Assembly (NCBI GenBank): GCA_000750105.3
Contig: JPHH03000006.1
Location: 909,456-973,455 of the forward strand
DNA from: Tolypocladium sp. Sup5 PDA-1
Lineage: Eukaryota > Ascomycota > Sordariomycetes > Hypocreales > Ophiocordycipitaceae
Direction of reading: 5' to 3'
DNA length: 64,000 nucleotides
Notes under the pieces: generated by a model
Database searches by the model: none
The model's input: the letters and a program-made list of their open reading frames with translations, nothing else
Told to the model about the DNA's origin: nothing
Position numbers and translations under genes: made by a program
Shown: positions 55,694 to 64,000 of the stretch, piece by piece
Position numbering within the stretch: position 1 is the first letter of the stretch
Layout of the letters: each line of letters opens with the position of its first letter

Positions 55694-58633
55694 CTAGTAT
55701 CCGTTGCCACCACCGTAGTTGCCTTGCTGACGGCGGCCGTACTCTTCTTGTCTGTTCTCGTCCCCACCGCCCTCCTCATACTCGGCGGCATACCCGCGCC
55801 TTTCCTCACGGCGTCCGTATCCGCCCTCCTCGCGGCCTTCACCCCCTCCGTAACCACCCTCCTCGCGACGTTCGTAGCTGTCATCGTCACGGCGTCCATG
55901 ATGGCCACCGCCGTAGCCGCTGCTCTCCTCGCGACGTTCGTAGCCGCTGCTCTCTTCGCGACGTTCGTACTCGTTGCCGTAGCCGCTGCGGCCCTCGTGT
56001 CGGCCGCTGCTTCCATAGCTGCTCTCTTGGCGACCACCTCCGTAGTTGCTCTCTTGGCGACCGCCTCCGTAGCTGTCCTCGTTCGAGCCCTTATACTCGT
56101 GACGCTCGGTTCGCTGCTCGTAGCCGCCGCCGTACGTTGGGCGCGTCTCCGTCCTCTCCTCGAAGCCGTAGCCAGTCGTCTGCCGTCCACCATGCGATTC
56201 CTGCTGTTCGTAACGGCTGTATTGCGCCTCATTGGTGCCGTCGGGACGCTGAGTCTCAGTGTACTCGGCCTGGCCATATCGGTTTCCGTGATGGCCGTAC
56301 TCCGTCTGCGTCTGCGTGTAGGAGCCATCGTCCTCGCGGCGCTGGCTGCTATGCTTCTCCGTGTCATCCTTGCCAAAGGCGCCGCCCAGGATAGAGCCGG
56401 CGGCGCTGAGGAAGCCGCTCAAGCCGCCTTCCTCTTGTCGCTCTTCGTGCTGCGAGCCCTGTGTGGAAGGCAGCTTAAAGCCCGTGTTCTGCTCCACGAG
56501 GCCAGAAATAGCACCGGTAGCACCTTGGAAGATGGCATCGGCAGCGGCCCCAGCAATCTTGGTCTCGAGAGTCTCTGGTTCGCCGTAAAGCTTGCGCATC
56601 TTCAGCTTACCCGAGCATCCGTGACCGTGGCCAGTGTCATGGACGCCTTCCTTGTGGTTTTCGCCCCTCTGGACTCCATCGCGGGACAGCTTTCGGCGGT
56701 AATCGTCCCTCTGGTCGTCGCCCATGTCATTCCACCACTCCTTAACGGCTTCGTAGATGAGTTGACGAGCCTCAGCAACACCATCACGTCCCATTTCTCG
56801 CTGAGCCGGGTGATGCATGACACCGTTGATGATGCGGTCCATGAGGCGGTTAACGTCGGTGCCGTCATCGTCAATGGCATCCATGAGCTGGGGCACGACC
56901 CAATGCAGCATTTTGGCAGCCGTCTGGCCGGCGATTTCGTTCAAAATCTGCAGCCTAATTAGTATATAATATAGGATCAAGAACGCCTTCGATGCTCAAG
57001 AAAATAAAGATGAACGTACATTGGAGAAGTGGTCCTTGGACAACATGGAGTGAGTCGGGTCGGTGCAACGATCGTCGCTAAAGACAATGTGCTGCTCCTG
57101 CTCGCTGCTGTGAACGATCTCGTCGGATCCCGTTCGAAGCTCGGCTCGAATCTGGTGGATAAGGGGCACCACGAAAGGAGCAATGATCGAGAAGACGAAT
57201 TTGGAGAGCTGCTCCTCCAGCTGCTCGATGATCTTGGGCAGCACTGGAATCTTCTCAACGGCGCTCGTGATGGTCTTCATAACGTCGTCGTGGAACTGAA
57301 TGACAGGCATGATCTGCTGGTACATATTGCGAACATAGAGGGTAAACTCCTCTGGGTCTCTCGGCGAGACGGACGTGTTCTGCATCTGGGCCGCGGACGC
57401 GTTGGACTGAATCTCGTCGATTCTAGAGGCTTGGTTCTTATCTCCAAAGAGCCCGTCTGGAATCTTGTCGAGGAGGTCGCGGAGCATGCTGGTGTCTGCA
57501 TTCTGGCTCTCCTTCAGAGTGCCCTCAAGCTCATCGATCTCATTCTGGGTCAACTTGTCGGACACTGAGAGGGTGGTTAGCTTTATGCTCTCTAACTGCA
57601 TCACGTAGGAGTGCTACTGACCTTCGCCAACCACGGAGTGAAGAAAATCCACACCACCGAAAGTGCCGGTGACAATAGGGTACACAGCGTCGCGGGCACC
57701 CTCGAGCTGCACGCGTGTGTCTTGTCCACAGTGGGGGAACACGTCGCGCTCGCCCATTTCGATCAGGGCCAGCTCAGTGTAGTTGCTGTGGGCGAAGAAG
57801 TCTAGCACCGGGGTTAGTATGATTGGACCACAAACATCATGTGCAAACAGCCAAACAGAGTGTAAAGGAGAGTATGCAGGGGGCAACCACGAACCTTCGA
57901 GACAATGGAGTCCAGTGCCCATCAGCCGGAGTGACTCGTACAGGTCCTCCTTGTTGCCCCGGTCCTTGTATCGGCGACCGAGCTCGATGCAGCCGCCAAA
58001 CAACCTCCTCACGTGCTGCGCCGAGGTCATGATGCCGGCGCGCTCGTTGGCAATGTAGTTCTTCATGCCCGTATCGCGATCGATGGACAGCTCCGTCCGC
58101 TCGTCAACAGGACCACGCAGACGCCGGTCGTACTGCCGAGCATCCTGATTGTCGGCATAGTTCTTGGGGTTGTCGATGTGGTCCTCTGGGCGGTAGGTCC
58201 CGAGACGCTCGGCCGTGATCTCGAACTCGCCGGAGCCGTATCCAAAGGTCAAGAAGCCGAGGACGCAGAGGAGGAGGCGGATGGCTTCGGCGGAAACGGA
58301 CTTGACCGTGCCAACGTCGATGGCCTGGGAGTAGTCGCGCAGCCAGTTGCCAAAGTAGACTCGAGAGACCATGATCTTGCTGAACTTCTTTCCCTTCATG
58401 GCACGGGCCATGGCCAGGGTAAGAAGAGCATCCTCGATGTCGCCGTGTCGCCCTGTGGGAGTCTTGGGTTAGTGCCACGAGCAACGTTCCGAGAGGGTGG
58501 GAGACGTACAGTTCTGGCCTTCAACTTTGGAGATGGAGGCGATGTTTCCAGCGCCAAAGGCAGCAGCCGGGCTGGCCAGGGCAACGAGGACAATCAGCCC
58601 CAGAAGGAGGCCGGGATTCCTGAAGTCGAGCAT
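55694..58633 (-). CDS. het-c: HET-C heterokaryon-incompatibility family protein
   Basis: complement(join(55694..56947, 57020..57564, 57622..57801, 57895..58452, 58510..58633)), 886 aa. The four introns (57, 93, 57, 72 bp) have GTACGT, GTTCGT, GTCAGT and GTACGT donors and clear CTAAC branch sites in several. Residues 1-25 form a signal peptide (LLLGLIVLVALASPAAA). The HET-C core follows: WRHGDIEDALLTLAMARAMK, VYFGNWLRDYSQAID, the HCLEDFFAHSNYTELALIEMG block, and helical regions around 290-470. The last 250 residues are a Gly/Tyr/Arg/Glu-rich repeat region (GYGG, YERREES, GGGRQES units), as in Neurospora HET-C. There, allelic HET-C proteins meet at the plasma membrane and trigger incompatibility. 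The same family is also widespread in fungi without that role. The gene is divergent from the HMG-box gene. Confidence 0.96.
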
Positions 58634-61600
58634 GATGGGCCTCTCCAAGCTTCAGGGCAGTGTGTTGTCTTTGTTGATGTAGCAGTCTGGTAATGACTGC
58701 GGCAAGAGCAGATGTCGGGTGCGCTTTCCAGAAACGTCCGACGACGACGATAGTGATGGTGGTGAACGGAGAGGAAAGGGGACAGGCGATAGGAGAGGCA
58801 GAGAAGACTGTTGTGTTATCAAGGAGGGAGCCAAGGAGGGGTTCAAGGGAGGGGCAGAGTTGAATTTCAGACCCCAGCTTTACGTATTTGCAGGCATGTG
58901 GGTTGAGCTCAGTTGCTGGCTTGTAGTTCGTACAGCTGACCCGTCCGCCGAAGTGATGTTACTGTGCACTCCACTGGCTGCCTCTCTGGCAGAGCACAGC
59001 GGCAAATTCACTGAAAGCCGCGCTGCTGATATGAGCCTGGGGCTGCCGTCCGAAGACCCTGCAGCTGAGTGGGCAGAGGAACCCCGCCAATTCATCATTG
59101 TTTCAGCGGCCGAGGGGTCGTCGATACCGACCGGCTGTGGCAGTTTTAAACCTTTAACTTAGCTGGGCATGCTTAACTGTACATAGCATCAGGGGTTCCG
59201 ATACATGAATGTTGGGGGCGGCGTCATGGAGTCGGAGGTACCGCAGACGACCCCGCCACGTGTGCTCTGGGCAAGGGTCCCGTCCTGAAACGCTTGTTTA
59301 GCGGGAGCGTCGTCGCAGCCATTGGACCACAGGAGCTGGAAGGAGGGGCGGCCCAGGCGAGCAAGAGCTCATCGGGGAGGGCAAGGAGGGTCAGAGCAGC
59401 CACCGGCGGGCAGTTGTTATTGTTCGCTGCGACGTGAGCCTGAACACGCGTCTTGAATGACAAGTCGAGATGCACGACCGGCAACTGGTGGCGGTGACTG
59501 TGAAGAAGGCATGGGAGTGTGATATAAGAGCAGGCAGATGGAGGACTCAATCTTGTCGCTCTTTTGGGTCAGTTAGCGACCCGTGCCTCGCGTGGCACGT
59601 CACATCGCCGTGACCGTCGGCGTACAACCACGTCCGTCTTAGAGGCTTGTGAGCTGTTGGCAATGGCGTGGTGTCTGTGCCCAAACTCAAGCAAACTCAG
59701 AATGCTTGCTCTATATGCTTTCGGCGACGTGCAAACCGATGATGTTACTGTCCGCAATGTCAAGTAATACGGAGCAGAGCAACCGTAACGCCGAGTTGTG
59801 CCATGCCCAGTCCATGAAGCATACCGTAGATTCGAGTGTCATTGGCGGGTCAAGGCACCTACTCATAAATTGGCAAACCTGGACAGTATCCTGGAACATG
59901 TCCGGATCTCTGACCAGCAGTTTGAGCGATGAATACAGAAGGTTGACAAAAAGCCAGGTTGTGGCCAGCCATGTTGATACATGTGAGCACGAGGTATTAA
60001 GATACAAGGTAGCTCAAAGAACATCACGCGTGCAGCGCAAGAAATTGGTATTCAGCCCGAGCTTACTGTAGATCTTGTAATTTCATTACATAAAACGTGA
60101 ATACTACGGAATCGAATTTATATCAGAAGCTACGTCGGGGAACTGTCAATGTGGGACGAAGGCTAATGTGAATTGATGCCGGGTAGGTTCTCAAGACTGG
60201 GCACATGCCGCTCATGGATAGATGGGGCTATGCTGGTGATATATCGAATCTGGGGCTGGAGCTACAGGGAGGAGTCGGACAGTGCGTACAGAGGGGATGC
60301 TAAACGGCTCCGACAAAAGTGGTGAGGAGAGGTCAAAGGGTGGAGGAGATGCTCTCCAAGGGACGGTGGAGGTTGAAGTCGGGGACGTCTGCTGGATGTG
60401 GTCGGTGCCCACTGGCTCTCCAGCGTGCTGGGAGATGGAAAATGGATGGAGTGCGTGAGCCGTGGACGAGATGACAGACGAGAGCTGGTCGGACGCTGAT
60501 GGCGCTGGATTAGGCGGTCCAGTCCGTTGTTATTCATGCCGCTAGGCCCAGCCAGCGGCGCTGAAGATTAGCGGGTTGACGACCACGCTGGAGCGCCGGA
60601 GATGGAGATGCAGATCCAGGCGAATGTAGGCCGTGGGAGACCAGCGGTGAGGTGCTGTTCAGGCTTCGCTGGGATCCGTCACCTCTGAACGCTGGACGGG
60701 GAGGGGGAGCCTCGAATCCCGACTCGGCGGTGTAGATTTCCTTGTCGCTGCCTGCACGTCCAGTTGCTTGCCGCTTTTAGCCCACTAAAAGCCCAGTGAG
60801 GGGTTGCAGCGGCCGTGCTGAAATGTACACCCCCGAGGCCGAAGGCGCTGGAACGATAGCGTGCTTGGGAGGCAGCTACGGGCTGTCATTGGGCAGCAGG
60901 CTCCAGCGGGTGCGACCGTCCAAGTCCGGCGAGCCAAACTCTCGCTAAGCGCCCCGGGTAGCATCGTTGGGGCGTCATTGCGAGGTCCCCAGAAGGTCCT
61001 CCAGCACCACGGCTTGTAAGCTGGCGAGTCCGTGGCACCCTCGGGACTCATCGTGGTGCCGCCTACGGCCGCAATCTCGACGCAAACACATCCAAACACA
61101 GCATGCCTTTGCAACTCAGGCTGCATGGGCGCCAGCCATGCAGGGTGGTATTGGAAATGAATGATTGGCAGGATTGCTCGTGGTAGCCGAGTACTGCGAA
61201 TGTACGCCGAAAGCGGATGAAGAGACAGATGGCAGTGCGGAGTGGGGGAACTGGATGAGAAAACAAGCGGAGCGAGAGGCCAGCTGGGTGCTGGCCGTTG
61301 CGCGAACGATGGAGTGCTGACGGGCTGAGGCTACGAGAGACCGGCGCTGGGAGTCCTGTGGATGCTGGTTCCAGCAAAGACGTTGTGCTACAACAAGCTC
61401 CCGTCGCTGGCGGACGGGCGATGATGAATGAGTCGGGTGAGGTATGTTGCGCTACGATGGTTGCAACGGGAGCGTCTGGGCTGTGTTCCCGGGTGACGCC
61501 ATTGACCACTGAGAGGCCTGGAACGGATACGGTGGGAGCTCTCAGGCAGCGCGAGAGAGCCCTCAGACCTGTTCCACAGGCGCCGCCTGAAGCAGCGCTC

Positions 61601-62347
61601 TGGGCGGCTACCCGCGGGACGCGCAAGCAGCAGGCGATGGCCTGCGGGCTGGGGGTTCCATGTGCTGCGAAGTCTCGTGCACTGGCGTCACTGCAAGCCC
61701 GGCGCAGGGTCGTGGAGGCGGCCAGGTCCTGAGCGTTCGGCCACCTCGCTGACTGGGCGGGGCTCTCCAGCAGGTACCTATCTGTTGTGGTGTGTTTCCC
61801 CTTCTGGCGCGACAGAGCCCGAGACCAGCGGAGTGGGTGGGCAGCTGGCGGAAGCCTGAAGAGAGAGAGAGAGAGGGGGGGGGAGGGACACGCGCGCAAA
61901 TTTTCGCGTTAGCGGGCTGGGGGAGCTGGCAGAGCCCACTGCTGTTGCCGCTTTTGCGCTGATTGCGCGCCGCAACGCAGGTACATATTGGGCGCACCGC
62001 CCACCAGCCCCCCGAGTTTAGGTTTCCCTCCAACATCCCCCCCGAAATCTTCAGCACCTCTTCCCTCCCCCCAAAACTCGTTCTGATCCACCATCGCCAT
62101 CCTCCCGCTATTCACCTCCAGTGGGACAACGGATAGCAGGCGCATCGCATCGCTGAAGTCAACTGAAGCGAGACTCGAGCCAACTGAAACACCGCCTCAC
62201 CAGCCAGCGCGTCAACGTCGCCGGGAAGCAAAAAAGTAACATTTGCGCAACCCGCAGCCACGCGCCCAAAAATAAAGGGAACGTTACGGGCCTCAGCCTT
62301 CAGCGCCAGAACACCACAGCAGACCAAGCTCGCTATCCATCATCACC
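58634..62347. promoter_or_regulatory. Divergent intergenic region between het-c and the HMG-box gene
   Basis: About 3.7 kb. CT/GA-rich blocks flank both starts, and a GA repeat running into poly-G lies at 61861-61887. Open frames in 61063-61899 are Ser/Pro/Arg-rich with no domain, and I do not support them as genes. Promoters of both flanking genes should lie here. Confidence 0.45.
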
Positions 62348-64000
62348 ATGCCTCGCCCACCCAAGAAGGCCGACGCGGCTAAGGTGGCCGTTGTCGCCGC
62401 GCCTGCGCCCACCATGGTGCCGCCTCCCACCACGGGCGTCATTCCCGCGCCTCCAATTCCCGTCGGCGCTCCGGTACCGACGCGTGTCGTGGACAATGAC
62501 AGCTTCCTGCGCGTGCGCGACTCGGTGAGTTTTACTTTTCTATATATCTCTCACCCATTATCTCTCTCCCTCTGTCGTCTGGCCTGTGCGCCTGAGCTGG
62601 CTGGCCATGGCAAGCTTGCGCAATCGAGCTGCCAAGCTGCATCTGCTGTGCCAGATATGACGAAGCCCAGTCCAAAGCTTGGGCAACTCAGCTCTTGTTA
62701 TGGTTTACCATCTCAAGTCAAGAGGGCTCGGTGTCGTATCAAACGGCCTGCCTCGCACAAACGCAAACACCAACGCAATGACACTGCTCGGGCCAAGTGG
62801 ACCAACCGCAGCATTGCAGCTTCATATTCAGCCCAAATTGCTTCCCTTGCATATCTGCAAAGAATTGGGTTGTTGCGTGCACTCGAGACGCGCCTCGAAG
62901 TGCCCTGGGCCCTCCACTCTTTTGTTTACATCGGACCCCGCGTCTCGCTGAGGCCCCGCCTGGGAGCTCCAGCGGGCCCAGCTCTCTTCACAGCGCGTGC
63001 AGGGGGAGCTCCAGCTCCAGCTCCAGCTCCAGGTCTGGGCTTCAGGGAGCTTCGGCTCCGACTGTCCCGGCGCCAAAGCCCGTCCATCCCATCTCACCAC
63101 CTTGACGCGACCCATGCACTGCTCCGTGCGAAATTTCATTCATCTGGCTTGGCATATCGTCTGCGCCTTATCCAAGAGAGTTTTGTTCGCTAACGCGTCA
63201 ATCACAGGCTGTTAGCCGCCTCACCACCATCTTTGAGCTGCTGCGGTCCTTCACTGCCGACTATGTCCGCCAGACCAACCTGCTCCTCGGAGAGCCAACT
63301 GTCGAGGGTGGCCAGGGCGACCTGCTCAGCTCCTTTGAGACTGCTGCTCAGCAGCTCATCATGCCCATCCCCGATTTGGCACCGCCGGTTGAGGAGAAGA
63401 AGGAGCGCAAGAAGCGCACTCACGACCCCAACGCTCCCAAGCGTCCCCTGACCCCCTACTTCCTGTACATGCAGCACGCTCGCTCCATCATCGCCAATGA
63501 TCTTGGCGCTGAGGCTCCCAAGGGCGCTGTTCAGGAGGAGGGCCAGCGACGATGGGCTCACATGAGCCCCCATGAGAAGAAGGTGAGCGAGACCCCTTGG
63601 TACCTAAACTTGAAAGACTGGTAACTGACTCTGCCTCAGGGCTGGAACGCTGCCTACCAGTACAACCTGCGCCTGTACAATGCTCGTGTTCACTCGTACA
63701 AGGCTGGCAACCCTCTTGCCAAGAACATGAACGACGAGGAGGCGCTCAAGTATGCGGACGATTTCCAGGTCCCCATGCCCGAGATCAAGGATGCTCCCGC
63801 AGAGACCCCTGCCAACGACCACGACGCCATCGCCGAGCAGCTTCAGCAGGCCGCCGAGGGCGAGACCAAGACCCCCAAGAAGGCTACTGGCGGGCGGGAG
63901 CGCAAGAACGCCACCCCCCCCCCCGCCGAGAGCCCCCGCTCCTCCTCCAGCGGCAGCCCGGCGAACCGCTCGTGCCCGCCGCGCAGCCACTCCCGCGTCC
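62348..64000 (+). CDS. HMG-box chromatin protein (3' end beyond window)
   Basis: join(62348..62524, 63208..63582, 63640..>64000), at least 304 residues in the window. The start is MPRPPKKADAAK. Intron 1 is 683 bp (GTGAGT...TCACAG), exceptionally long for this window; intron 2 is 57 bp. Exon 1 encodes a Pro/Ala/Val-rich leader. Exon 2 begins with a helical region (SRLTTIFELLRSFTADYVRQ) and continues into a basic stretch (KKERKKRTHDPNAPKRPLTP) that opens the HMG box (about residues 134-205, with FLYMQHAR, RRWAHMSPHEKK and WNAAYQYNLRLY). Its order resembles single-HMG-box proteins of the Nhp10/Hmo1 type, which bind DNA without strong sequence specificity. The tail contains an 11-C run (63914-63924) after which the frame is uncertain. 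Confidence 0.9.
63914..63924 (+). repeat. Poly-C run (11 C) inside HMG-box gene exon 3
   Basis: Homopolymer inside coding sequence, encoding Pro repeats in the chosen frame. A one-base length error or polymorphism would shift the C-terminal frame. Confidence 0.85.

Noticed and set aside
55688..56962. 424-codon plus-strand open frame, very hydrophobic, opposite the last het-c exon
   Set aside because: The apparent transmembrane protein is the reverse reading of the Gly/Tyr/Arg/Glu repeats of HET-C. It has no independent promoter or splice evidence.
61063..61899. 278-codon minus-strand open frame between het-c and the HMG-box gene
   Set aside because: Ser/Arg/Pro/Ala-rich translation with no domain and no splice partner, in a CT/GA-rich promoter-like area.
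1..64000. Secondary-metabolite cluster, CRISPR-like array, or intact transposon
   Set aside because: No PKS/NRPS/terpene synthase domains, no regularly spaced direct repeats, and no transposase, reverse transcriptase or long terminal/inverted repeats were found on reading both strands.

Overview
The window looks like nuclear DNA of a filamentous ascomycete, most likely a GC-rich Sordariomycete (Hypocreales-like; inference from gene content and style, no species assigned). The evidence is intron-containing genes with short GT-AG introns (29 of the 30 introns I model are 53-100 bp), fungal branch-point motifs (CTAAC/CTGAC), strong G/C preference at third codon positions, and fungus-specific families (Zn2Cys6 regulator, HET-C, a protein resembling fungal STAND-protein N-termini). 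I model twelve protein-coding genes. I found no tRNA, rRNA, CRISPR array, transposon ORF or biosynthetic gene cluster.

Layout. (1) 382-2800 (+): Zn2Cys6 transcription factor. (2) 2801-12763: about 10 kb without a credible gene. (3) 12764-14461 (+): a proline-rich protein with a basic, helical, possibly SANT/Myb-like C-terminal half. (4) 14462-23512: another 9 kb with no credible gene. (5) 23513-26732 (+): ER-type GH47 (EDEM-like) mannosidase homologue with a PA domain, convergent with (6) 27395-28121 (-): adenine phosphoribosyltransferase. (7) A co-directional minus-strand block: 31223-33279 polytopic membrane protein, 33953-35275 peroxin PEX2, 35956-37037 FAD synthetase, 37567-40194 a ten-exon protein with a STAND-like N-terminus. 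(8) 41132-45262 (+): large VIT + VWA protein, divergent from the previous gene. (9) 46019-47932 (+): membrane-anchored protein of unknown function. (10) 48754-50899 (-): PA-TM-RING-type E3 ligase. (11) 55694-58633 (-): HET-C. (12) 62348 to past the window end (+): HMG-box protein, divergent from het-c.

The genes do not form one pathway. They are mostly housekeeping or trafficking functions (ER glycoprotein quality control, purine salvage, peroxisome import, flavin cofactor synthesis, membrane-protein ubiquitination), two regulators, a chromatin protein, and two genes with a possible non-self-recognition link (het-c and the STAND-like-N gene). The most notable features are the two gene deserts flanking the 12.7 kb gene, a recurrent 9-bp intergenic motif (TACGGAGTA), the ten-exon gene with TFG tandem repeats, and one 683-bp intron in a window of otherwise tiny introns. 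I do not see a clearly new multi-gene system. All gene models come from reading splice signals by eye, without transcript or homology data.
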